Shown here piece after piece: positions 32,701 to 42,988 of a stretch of 64,000 nt of DNA; positions within the stretch are counted from its first letter, which is position 1; every line of letters starts with the position of its first letter. A program made the position numbers and the translations under genes. The notes beneath the pieces were generated by a model. That model had not been told where the DNA came from. It saw only the letters and a list, made by a program, of their open reading frames with translations, and ran no database searches. Source of the stretch: Pseudo-nitzschia pungens (lineage: Eukaryota > Bacillariophyta > Bacillariophyceae > Bacillariales > Bacillariaceae); assembly GCA_037355855.1 (NCBI GenBank), contig CM074762.1, forward strand, positions 372,001 through 436,000, read 5' to 3'.

Positions 32701-35700
32701 AGCATCGAAACCGTCTCTTCATTCTGCCGTATAACTTCCTGCGCGATGTCAGAGAGGGATTCAAGCTCCTTCGGCACTTCGGATGTGGAAGAAACCGGAG
32801 AAACAAAGTCATTCTGCTCTTTATTTGGTCTTTCGGATATGGAAGACACCAAGTCGTTCTCTTTACGCGTATCGTTTTTCTGCACATTTTTCGAAGGCAT
32901 ATTTCGGTCTTCAGATGCGGGAGAGGTGGGGAGAGGTGCTTCACTTTCCACATCAGCTACCGAAGCAGCTTTTGGAATCTCGGATACGGCAGACGTGGGC
33001 ATCTCTGATTCGTTCACTTCGGATGGATCAGTTTCCTCCTCTTGGTCTGTAACAACGGCCTCGTTGTTGTTTTCTACGGTAGTGTTCACGCTATCCGTAT
33101 GGACGTCTGGGAACTCTCCATCCCTAGAGCTGGTCTGCTCCTTGTCCTTAACAGTATCAGTAGAAGTTACAAAATCAACGGCCGGAGCATCAACAAACTC
33201 GTTCAGCGGGAACGAGTCGCTTTCTTCAGTGGACAACTTTGTGATTTCGATGCCTACATCCACGCACGGTTCTTCATCCTCCACAATTTTGGAATCGATT
33301 CGGGTCGGAGTGTCTTCGTGAGATGCAACACCGTCCAACTGGGGTTCGGAAGACGCAACGCCAGCCTGTTCGGCGTCTTGCTTCTTCTCCGTGCAGTTCG
33401 CAGAATCGAACGAATTGTCCTTGCTACCGCCTACCGGCTGGAAGTGAAAGTAGTCAGAGGATGCAGCGTAAGAGTCCTTGGTTGTTTCGAGTTTTTCCTT
33501 CAGTGCCGCTACATGCTTCATAGCCCGTTGCTGCTCGTCTTCCCACTTTTTCATCTTTTCCTCTGGCGGCGGCGAAATGAGTGGAACGTTCTTGGCATCA
33601 GAGCTCGAGCTAGATGTTGAATTGGTCTTCTTCCTCTTTACCTTCTTCTTCTTTTTTGGAACACCGGGTGGTGGAGGCGGAGGTGGCGGAGGTGCATTCC
33701 GGAGTTCTTCGAGCGTCATGGGAATGGCAAAGTTGTCATCTTGTGCATCCAACTCCTTCGAATTCGACGCAATAGCAGCTGCTGCAGCAACGTCGAGGGT
33801 GGGGACGTTCGTCGCAGAAACATGACCGTCGTCAATTTGAGGGGATGCTTTTTCCGAGTCACTCGATTCCATCTGGTCCGTTTCTTCGAACTCGTTCTGC
33901 TGGTCGACATATTCCACAGTCGCTTCAACGTCGTCGTCTTGGGATTCCGGGTCACTCTTGGTCCCAGAAGACTCGTCCACTGATTCTTCGTCGGGTTCCG
34001 TCGTCGCGTAGCTCTTCAACCTGTCTTTTAACGCAACGCCGCAATTCGCTGAAGTGACTTCGACCGAGTTCGAGGCCTTGACCTCACCACCCATAAGGGG
34101 CTCGTCGTCTTTCGCAGCGGCGGTTCTTTCCGCGTTTTCGAGTTCTTCGGCCTTGTTGATTGCGGCCTGGGCATCAAAGAGCATGCCTCGTTCTTCCTCG
34201 GTCAGGGTTCGGTGTTTCATTTCTTCCTTCATCATTTCGACGAAATTTCGTTCCGAATTAATGTCCATGCCCAGCTTGGACAGCGAAGTCGTGGAAAACC
34301 CGGAAAACCCCGTGTCGGTTCCGGCAGCCCAGGAAGATGTGTCAAACATGTCAAAGGTATCGATCGTGTCTGCCTCCCCTTCCGTCGAAGCCTTCTTCGT
34401 GGTTGTCTGATTCTCCGTCGACGATCCCGACGCCTCGTTTTCGTTTGCCACGGCAGCCTTCTTGTCCTCGTCGGGGCTGCCGTCCTTGTCCACAGGATCC
34501 TTCGTCTCCCATAACGCTGTATCGAAGAGCATGTCCATGTCGTCGTCGCTCGATTTGTTGACCGATGCCACGAGGTTCGAAAATTGCGAGTTGGACAGAT
34601 CCCAAGACGTGATCGTGTCCTTGGCGGTTCCGTCCTCGACCTCGGCCTCCTTCTTTTCTTCGTCAATCACTTGATCCCGCTTTGTCCGCTCGTCGTCCTT
34701 CTTTTCGTCGGTGTGCTCCGCAAACACGGGTTCCGAAAACACGTCGTCCGAAAAAATATCGTCCGAAAACGCGGATGATTCTGCTTGTGCCTCGTTCACG
34801 GGAGACGGGACGTAATTGTCCAGAAGAGATTCGGAGGGGGTCACCGGAAGATTGTGGATCGGGGACGGCACGAACGAATCGAGAATGGATTCCGTCGGCG
34901 ACGGGAGACATTTTTGGAGGTTCGCATCGTCGAACGGACCACCACCGCCGACGGTGACTTCTGATTCCATTTCTTCCAAGGGGAGGATCCCCGTATTCGT
35001 CGAGACCGACCTCACCGCTATTGGCAAGGAGCTTCTCGACGTTTTCCCTGGAAAGAACCTGAGACATTGACGTCTTCCGAACTGGGGTGATCGTCGACTT
35101 TTTCCATAAAGACGGCACTCGGAGTGCAGTCTTGGTCTTCGGTGGAATCCTTGGCGGACGAGACCGGTGCATGGGCGGTGATTACGGTCAACGCTTTCTT
35201 GGGCTTGGCAGTCGACGTCGTTTCCTCAACGGCGGATTCGGATGGTTTGTCGTCGTCGTCGTCGTCGTCGTCCGTCGTGGTCGGGTTCTCGGTTTCCGGT
35301 GCAGTTTCCGGGACGGTGGTCGTCACTTCTTCCTCGGGTTGCACATCGGGCTTGATGTCTTCGGTGAGTGTGTCTTCGGTTGGCATCTCTTCGATCGAAG
35401 GATATCCAATCGACGGATCCCCGATGGAAGGTTCGTCAATGGAAGGATCTTCGAACTGAAGGATCTCCGATGATGGAAGGATCTTCGAACGAAGGAATTC
35501 CGATCGAAGGATCTCCAATCGAAGGATCGTCGATTGCAGGATAGTCGATCGGAGCCACTTCGGTTGGTTTTTCTTCGGTGAGTGCCTCTTCTGGTGGTGG
35601 TGCTTCTTCCGATGCCATCGCTTCGGTGGGTGTCTCTTCCAACGGAGCCTCTTCCGACAAAACCTTTTCGCCCGGTTGCTCGCTGTCGGTGTCATCGGCA

Positions 35701-36932
35701 GTGGGTGGCAAAATTTCCGGGGTCTCCGACGAAGACGCAACGGCTTTGACCTCGACGACCTCGTCTTCTTTTGCCTTTGATTCTTCTGCCTCCTCTTTTT
35801 CCGGGGAAGCAACGGCCGCTGCCCGGTCCTCGGCGCTGGCAGCCGCCGTCGTCTCTGGTTTGGGAATATCTTTTGGCTTGGTTACGGCCGCCTTCTTTTT
35901 GTTCGCAGCCGCACCGCTGCCGGTAGTGACCGCAGCCACCTGTTTCTCGGCCATCATTCTCGAAAACGGGCTCCGCCCGGATCGCACGGGCGTCGACAAA
36001 TTGGTCGCGGCCTTCGGAGAACTGCGATCCTGGGACAGACTCCTCCTCGCTTGCAATTTCCGCTGTCGTGACGTGGAGCGGGCACGGAATCGCGCCGATT
36101 TCATGACGGAGGACGAAACGGGAGAAGGCGCGGGCTTTGTCTCTATCGGCTTGGGCGCCGGCTGCTTCAGGTTTCGGGGTGGTCCTCTCGGAAGGAACCA
36201 ATCGGCGCATTCGGTGGCTTGAACGAACCGCTCCGGGTAGACGCCGGGGGAGCTTTTTCCGGTGGAGAGAGCCCGGGGAGTGACCTTCGGTTCTGCCGAG
36301 GGAGTCCTTGCCCGGGTGAGGGATCGCCCGGGACGGCTTTTCGTCTGTATCCGTCCCGGTTCCTGGCTGCTGTTCTCGCTCGAGACCGACGCGGACCCAA
36401 CCTTGGTTGGATACGGACTCGCTTTGGTGGTCGCTTTCGTTTTCGAATTTTCACTCGCCGGCTGCTTGTCCACAGACGAAGCGCGGGTCAGTGAACGTCC
36501 CGTTCTCTGCCGGTGCCCCACCATTCGGCCCTGCAATCCCATTGGTTTCGTTTTTGCCTCGCTGGACTTGGAATCCACGGATTCCTGGGATGGATTGGAA
36601 GTAAGCGACCGCTTCGACACGAGCGATTTCGACTTTGGAACGGTCTTGGAATCCGCAGATTCCTGGGAGAGATTGGAAGGGAGCGATCGATTCGACACCA
36701 GCGCACCAAAGGACGACCTTGGCTTTCGAAAGGACGTAGCAGCAGCAGCAGCAGCGTTGTTGCTGTTGTCGGTTTTCGTGTTGCTGCCATGTTTTCCATC
36801 GTTGGTTTGGTGGTTATTGCTGCTGCTGTCTTGCTGCCCGGCACTTTCGCTGCTGTCTTTGGAGCTGAGAGCGGCAATGTGCCGCCGAAATTTCTCTTGC
36901 TTCTTCGACCGTTGGGATATTCTCGACGTCAT
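29748..36932 (-). CDS. Giant TBC-domain (Rab GTPase-activating) protein with F-box-like segment
   Basis: Intron-less on the minus strand, about 2393 residues if three +1 frame changes (about 35457, 35060-35095 and 34985-35000) are bridged. The N-terminal 1850 residues are disordered: repeated RSL-SN-SQES units, two GRSLTRA motifs, DPSIG-type pentapeptide repeats, poly-Asp, duplicated ESLLDNYVPSP units and a PPPPPPPPP run followed by KKKKKVKRKK. Around residue 1900 an F-box-like segment (ILGAVLSFIGDPVAVCRMKM...) precedes the TBC domain. The TBC arginine finger is in VIQRDVARSF (residue about 2007) and the glutamine finger in YCQGMDYV (about 2170). Between them lies a low-complexity insert of roughly 110 residues. 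TBC proteins speed GTP hydrolysis on Rab GTPases; the target Rab is unknown. The first ATG at 36932 follows stops. Divergent from the NB-ARC gene. Confidence 0.85.
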
Positions 36933-38191
36933 GTTGTAGTATGATACCTGCCGAGGGTCCGTTTCGTTCGTTCTCCACTACACGTACGAATAACCTTACT
37001 TGCAGTCGGCCAGCGTCGGGATGGATACTCTGCTGCAGCTGTAAATGCTATAATGTGTTGCGTATCCTATTGATATTCGTATTGTATCGGCCACTATCTT
37101 TGGTCGACGACAAGTCGGTCCTGAAACAGATGGGTTCATTCATTCATGGAATGCATGTGCACTAACTTCCAAAATCTCTCACTAAAAGGGACGGAAACCT
37201 CCTAACGGTGAGATAGTATTGGACGACGATGATTACTGCGTGATTTAAAAAATTGAACACGGTATGTACGGTATGAAAAAGTACGTACCGAACAATACGG
37301 TATCGTACGGTATCTAATTCACCGAACATACCGTACGGTTCCAATCTAGTTGGGCGTGATAACTGTTTTTTCACGTGGATTGTTAGTGTTTCATAGGGCG
37401 GATCCCGTCGCTACATAACTGTCAAAATTACATACAATCTAGCCGTTGCACGAAACCTCGAATCTCACCCCCTGCTCAAAACCGTGACACTAAAGCATTG
37501 GACTGTTGTCAGTTAGCGAGAGAAACCTTTTAGCCTGCCTGGTCGCGATGTGACATTTTAATTACGGGAAGAGTTGGAATCTTTCCCGTAAAACAACGCA
37601 TCATTTGTACTTGATACGATTGCGGGGTTCAATTTCTGCGATATCGCTTGGATTGTGCCATGTGTACGACACGCGCGCGGGATTGACTGAATGCTGGAAA
37701 CGACCCAGTCTCATTATTTCAGTTTCTGTTTCTAATTTTAGGGAAACTGGAGAAGAATGCCGTATCCCCTAAATAGGAAAAACAGAAGGGTCTGGTCCCG
37801 TTTTCCAACCGTGAATGAGCTCCGAGATCAATTCAATGAATCAAGCGAGTCAATTTTGGCGCATTGCGAAATGGTTTCCAATCGGTCTGAACTCACATTG
37901 CGTCATTCTTCTCCGATGTCACGAAGAACGAAGAATTCCATGATCCGATTGATGAAACGATGATTGTTGCGATCGTTGACCGAGAAAAAAGAGTTCCACC
38001 TTTCACTTGGTCGATCGATTTTTGTGATTTTAATCCTTCTGCGCAACATACCAAATTCCAACCGTTCCTCGATAGGCAACAACGAAAGGGCCAATACGAT
38101 CTGACTAACAATGAATCAAATTCGTCAGTGAGGATCGGAACACCTCAAAGGACAGAGCCTCTAACGCTGAATCTAAACTCCAACTCAAAGC
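36933..38191. other. Divergent promoter region with TACGGTAT-type repeats
   Basis: About 1.26 kb between the TBC (-) and NB-ARC (+) start codons. At about 37260-37340 the octamer-like words ACGGTAT, GTACGTACC and ATACCGTACGG are repeated in both orientations and can pair. Short open frames (for example 37757-37963) have no recognisable content. Confidence 0.5.
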
Positions 38192-41100
38192 ATGTCCATG
38201 ACGGACCAAGAAAAAGAAGAACAACACCAACACCAACACCACGATGATGGTGCCGAGAACGATGCCATTCCCGTCGGTGATGACAAGGAGACAGGGAACG
38301 GCGATCGATCCAGAGAGGATGGCGAAGACTACGACTATATTTTTGGCTTTGGTTCCATCATGAACCGCGGAACCCACGGAGACAATGTTCTGCCGGGTGT
38401 GGCCGTCGTGCTGAGCGGCAAATTCGGATACGAGCGGCGATGGAATTTCCGGAGCAGCACCGGATTTACCGCGCTGGGAGTTTCCGGGGTCGACCACTCT
38501 GCCGGCGGCACCGCCGAGGACATCAACGGGGTGTTGTTCCGCGTCACCCAGGCCATGATTCCGGTCTTTGATCGGCGGGAAGTCGGATACGAAAAAGTGC
38601 GGATCCCGCTGGAGCACCTGTCTTTTTTCGAGAACCATTCGAACGACACCGGTGCCTCGTCTTTATTGTCGTCGCCAACATCATCATCGTCGTCGTCGTC
38701 GTCGTCGTGGCATAGAAACCTTGGACCCGACGATCGCCTCTGGATGTACGTACCATTGCCGAGCCACAGCAAGCCGGCCGACGAGAACCACCCGCTTCTG
38801 CAATCCTACGTCGACACGGTCCTCCAGGGATGCCTCGAGTGGGGCGGGGAACCCATGGCTGAGCAATTCCTCGAAACCACCGGGGGATGGTCCACCTATT
38901 TTCTCAACGACACGCCGAACAGCCGGCGTCCCTGGCTCTACCGCAAAGACTACTCCACCATCGATCGGTTGCTGCAAAAACACGCCTCCAAGACGTTCTT
39001 TGGGGACCGGAAACACCCCGAGGAATTCTCGAGCGCCTTTCACAAGCGCATGAAGGGGACCTGGGGACTCCCGCGGCGCAACGCTAACTTTACGGGGCGG
39101 GAACCCGAGCTCTCGGGTCTCCGGGACCGGTTTTTCTCCACTACCGTCCATCAACTGTCGTCCTCCACGACACCACAGCAACCGTCACAGCAGCAGCAGC
39201 AGCAGCAGCAGCAACAGGGAGTGGCCAAGGTGGAAGTCGCCGGCATGGGCGGCGTCGGCAAGACGCAACTCGTCACGGAATATTGTTACCGGCACTTTCC
39301 CACGGACTACGGTCTAGTGGTTTGGTTGAACGCGGAATCGGCAGATTCACTGGTGGCGGACTACCGGCAGCTTCTGATGGACCTGGCCCAGGAAAATGCT
39401 TCCGAGGTCATGGGAGTGGCAAACACGCTCAAATCCACTGCCGCCGCGTCCTCGTCCTCGTCTTCGTCTTCGTCCTCGTCGTCTTCTAGAGCCAGTGGTG
39501 GAGCAATCGGCAGCGCCCAAGCACGCGACACGGACGAAATCGTCCGCGAGGTCAAAACAAGGCTCTTTCGATCGCAGGTCCCGTGGCTCCTGGTCTTTGA
39601 CAACCTGGAGGACCGATCCCTTCTCGATGTCTTTGTGCCGCGGGGAGCGGGACGCCGGGGCCACATTCTGGTCACCACCCGGTTGTTCGAAATGGAATGG
39701 GACCGGGACCGGGCCTGCGGAAATCTTCTGCTGGGGTGCTTCCATCCCCACGAATCGGTGGAACTCCTGCGCCGCGCCGCGGGGGCCGGCAACGTCGGGG
39801 GCGAGGCCAACAAGAATGCCGCGAGGGAAATTGCCACGAAGCTGGGGCACCTGCCGCTGGCCCTGGGCATGGCCGCGGCCTACATGCTGCGGTGCGACGT
39901 TCCCTGCGTGGAGTACCTGGACCGCTACCAGGCCTCCGAGACTGGCGGAACCTCCCTGCTGCGCCACGGCAGGCTGCTGCCGGATTACTCTCTTTCCGTC
40001 GCCTCGAGTTTGTCGCTCAGCCTCTCGGCGATCGAACACGAGAGCAAGGTCGCGCACGATGTGCTCCGGCTGTTGTGTTTCCTGGGTCCGGAACAAATCA
40101 CCAAACCATTGCTTCGTCGGTTGATGAGTTCCGAGAACGAATCGCGACTCCGAGAAGCTCGCGGGACCCACCTCGGGATGGAGAATTCCGGAGCGATCCG
40201 ATTTGTTGGAGTCTCCCTTCTGGTGTCTTGTGGGATTGCAGGATTGGTGGTGGCCGTGGCTGGAGGGAATCGATCGAGTGCCAGCAATGGCCTCCTCGCA
40301 ACCGTGTCTCTTTCGGCCGTATCGGCATTGTTCGTGGCTTCGCAGAGCCGACTCGCATCGAACGACGAATACTACCCGGAACGCAGCGGCCCGAAACTAG
40401 TAGTCACCCGGCCGTCTCAGTCTGCCTTTTCGGCAACCATCTACGAGGACGCCGATTCGGTATGGAATATTCTCAAGTCGTATTCAATGCTGATCGTAAA
40501 AGAAGGAAAGGGAAGCATGCACCGACTCCTGGCGCAGGCTCTGCGGCAGTCTCAAACCGAGCGGGACTACCAACGGAATTCCCGTATATGCCTTCACGCC
40601 GTGAAAGCAATGTGGACTTTTCGTGCAGACGAGCCGGATACCTGGAAGGAGTCGCTTCCCGTCCTCGATCACGTCAAGTCGGTCGTTTCCCACATTGGAC
40701 TAACCGATTCCGGATGCCACGACGATCGATTGACGGCCGGAATGCTGTCGATCGAAGCGGGAGTGTATTCGGCGATGGCACTCAATGCCTTTCTCGACGC
40801 GCAACAATCCTTTGAGCTCGCCATGGCGATATTCGATGCTTCGAGGCACCGGACGAAGCCGGTCCTGCAAAAAGCCCGCGCCGAAGCGCTTCTGGAATTG
40901 GGCCGCGTGTTCCGGTACCAAGGAAAATTCGACGAGTCGGAGCGGTCGCTGACCGAGGCCCGCACCATTTACCAAAATAACGAGAGCAGAGACTCGAACG
41001 CCAGGAATCGCATCGCCGAGACACTGCACGAGCTCGGGGTTTTGGAGGTCAAGAAGCACAACCTCGATTCCGCCACCCGATTCCTCGAGCTCTCCCTGGA

Positions 41101-42130
41101 CTTGCGGCAGCGCATGGGGCATCCCGACTCGAACGCCGCGCACTCGGCAGCGACGCTCCACCAACTCGCAGCGATCATGGTGGCGCGAAAACCCCCGCAG
41201 CTCGAAAAAGCCAAGGGATTGTTGCAAGAAGCACTGGGTCTGAGTCGGCAAATCGGACAAAGGGCCGCGACACTGAAGCAATTAGCGAGGGTCACGATTC
41301 GCCAGGGGTTTCTCGACAGGGCCGAACGGTACCTCGAGCAAGCGCTGGACTTGTACATGGAACTTTACGGAGAGAACAAGAACCACATCAACATTGCGGC
41401 GGTCAAGTTCCAGCAGGGGGCGTTAGCCCGTCAACGGGAGCAATGGGAGCAAGCCGGACTCCATTTCTCGGCGTGCCTGATGATTCGCAGGAACGTTTAC
41501 GCCTATGCCAAACCCGTGGGTGCCGAAGACGAGGAAAATCCAACCCATTTGGAGATATCTTGTGTGTTGCACGAGATTGCTCGAGTGGCCTTTGCCCAGT
41601 CTTACTTCACTCAAGCCATTGCCACTCTCAAGGCGGAGCGCACCATATTGAAGAGACTCGAGGAAACCTCCGAACACCACGCGGAAAAGATATACCAGGG
41701 CCGGATGACGAATTTGACGTGGCTTCGAAAGTGCGCAAAAGAGATCGGTGACGAGGACATGGCCACCGCATTCAGCAACGAACGTTCCGATCTCAAGGCG
41801 TCCTTTGATGCCGGCACCAAACGGGGAGGCGACGACGAACTTCCCCGACCGAGCAATGTCCGCGAAAACATGTCCGCGAGTCTCCAACACGCGGCCATGA
41901 GTTGCCGCTCGGTGACACGCAAACTGGTCTTGGAACGCGACACGAATGGTTCCAAACTCGCCAGCTTGAACCGGGCACTGTCGCATCTTTCCGAAGAGCT
42001 GCAGCTGTCTTCGCCCGGTCCCATCCACGAAGCCGCGAAGCAATTCCGAACCGAGATAATGAATTGGAAAGACAAACCAAACAGTCTGCGGCGGGCACCT
42101 CTGCTCGACGCGTGCGATGTGCTACGGTGA
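38192..42130 (+). CDS. GGCT-like domain fused to NB-ARC STAND NTPase and TPR repeats (NLR-like)
   Basis: One uninterrupted 1312-residue frame. Residues about 45-290 resemble the gamma-glutamylcyclotransferase/AIG2-like family: YIFGFGSIMN, FGYERRWNFRSSTGFTALG, INGVLFRV and DRREVGYEKV, whose Glu fits the catalytic acid. A Gln10 linker follows. The NB-ARC domain has Walker A GMGGVGKTQ (about residue 351), GLVVWLNAES, Walker B WLLVFDNLED, the sensor GHILVTTR and GLPL-like HLPLALGMAAAY. The winged-helix part (LRLLCFLGPEQ) is split by two hydrophobic segments (about residues 668-718) before the MHD-like SMHRLLAQALR. TPR repeats fill about residues 840-1190. This is the plan of fungal and bacterial NB-TPR signalling ATPases; a role in immunity or cell death is inference. 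The stop codon overlaps a GTGAGT donor, so a short C-terminal exon may exist. Confidence 0.88.
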   Translation: MSMTDQEKEEQHQHQHHDDGAENDAIPVGDDKETGNGDRSREDGEDYDYIFGFGSIMNRGTHGDNVLPGVAVVLSGKFGYERRWNFRSSTGFTALGVSGVDHSAGGTAEDINGVLFRVTQAMIPVFDRREVGYEKVRIPLEHLSFFENHSNDTGASSLLSSPTSSSSSSSSSWHRNLGPDDRLWMYVPLPSHSKPADENHPLLQSYVDTVLQGCLEWGGEPMAEQFLETTGGWSTYFLNDTPNSRRPWLYRKDYSTIDRLLQKHASKTFFGDRKHPEEFSSAFHKRMKGTWGLPRRNANFTGREPELSGLRDRFFSTTVHQLSSSTTPQQPSQQQQQQQQQQGVAKVEVAGMGGVGKTQLVTEYCYRHFPTDYGLVVWLNAESADSLVADYRQLLMDLAQENASEVMGVANTLKSTAAASSSSSSSSSSSSSRASGGAIGSAQARDTDEIVREVKTRLFRSQVPWLLVFDNLEDRSLLDVFVPRGAGRRGHILVTTRLFEMEWDRDRACGNLLLGCFHPHESVELLRRAAGAGNVGGEANKNAAREIATKLGHLPLALGMAAAYMLRCDVPCVEYLDRYQASETGGTSLLRHGRLLPDYSLSVASSLSLSLSAIEHESKVAHDVLRLLCFLGPEQITKPLLRRLMSSENESRLREARGTHLGMENSGAIRFVGVSLLVSCGIAGLVVAVAGGNRSSASNGLLATVSLSAVSALFVASQSRLASNDEYYPERSGPKLVVTRPSQSAFSATIYEDADSVWNILKSYSMLIVKEGKGSMHRLLAQALRQSQTERDYQRNSRICLHAVKAMWTFRADEPDTWKESLPVLDHVKSVVSHIGLTDSGCHDDRLTAGMLSIEAGVYSAMALNAFLDAQQSFELAMAIFDASRHRTKPVLQKARAEALLELGRVFRYQGKFDESERSLTEARTIYQNNESRDSNARNRIAETLHELGVLEVKKHNLDSATRFLELSLDLRQRMGHPDSNAAHSAATLHQLAAIMVARKPPQLEKAKGLLQEALGLSRQIGQRAATLKQLARVTIRQGFLDRAERYLEQALDLYMELYGENKNHINIAAVKFQQGALARQREQWEQAGLHFSACLMIRRNVYAYAKPVGAEDEENPTHLEISCVLHEIARVAFAQSYFTQAIATLKAERTILKRLEETSEHHAEKIYQGRMTNLTWLRKCAKEIGDEDMATAFSNERSDLKASFDAGTKRGGDDELPRPSNVRENMSASLQHAAMSCRSVTRKLVLERDTNGSKLASLNRALSHLSEELQLSSPGPIHEAAKQFRTEIMNWKDKPNSLRRAPLLDACDVLR

Positions 42131-42269
42131 GTGAATTAATTGTTTCCTGTGTTGGTAGAGCTGATGTATTCTTGCTTCTTTTTCGTTCCATGCGGTCTAT
42201 TGCAACAGGATTTTTTCCTTGTCACTGACATTGTTGTCGCTTTTGATGTTGCCGTTCTGCCAGGGATGT

Positions 42270-42590
42270 TTTCCGAACCAATGGTTTGCAGGTTAACGAC
42301 TCGATCAGCTCCCGGAGATCTCGGCTTCAGTTAAATGCTCTGTGCCGAAGATAGCGGAATACACAGCCTGGAGATCCGACAAACTACGGAAGGTTTCCGA
42401 GCCAACAGTTTCCGTTGAACAACTCGTTCAGCTCGAGAAGATTTTCTGAAAAAGAATGTCGTCGTGTACGATTTGGATGATGGGGAATTCAATTGCTTCA
42501 ACCAGGATTTTTTTTTCATCCGCCAACAGTCTGAAGGTGAACGACTCGATCAGTGCGGGTGCATCTTCCGAAAACGATGTCGGTGCAAAG
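42270..42590 (+). repeat. Three degenerate copies of a ~50-nt unit downstream of the NB-ARC gene
   Basis: Units of the form TTCCGAACCAATGGTTTGCA followed by GGTTAACGACTCGATCAGCTCC occur at about 42268, a weaker one at about 42395 (TTCCGAGCCAACAGTTTCCG ... GAACAACTCGTTCAGCTCG) and a third at about 42520 (TCCGCCAACAGTCTGAAGGTG AACGACTCGATCAGTGC). Spacing is about 120-127 nt. They are similar enough to suggest decayed tandem copies of one coding segment (VNDSIS-type). Confidence 0.6.
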
Positions 42591-42988
42591 GTTCCTCACG
42601 CAACGAATCGTGCATTCGATCGATGCGAGTGCGTTAACGACTACGACAACGACTACGACTACGCACAGTTGACTCTTATCGATTTCAATCGTCAAGAATT
42701 CCAACGCGGAACGGAACTCCTCGAATTTTCATCCAGATTGCACACAGTTGCGGCATGGATCCCAAAAAAAATTCTAAAAAAGATCGTTTTTCGATCATTG
42801 AGATAATCATTCTCTTCATGAAATAGCATGGTTCCAGTGTTCCGAATACTATTGTTATCTGTTTTTTGCTGCTATTCACCCTCGCAAAGGTTCCGCAACG
42901 AAAACAAAGCCAAGCCAAGCCAAGCCAAGCCAACCAAGCCAAACCGTAAAACCAAGAGTGTGTTTTGGTCTGTTGTTTTCTTTTTGTG

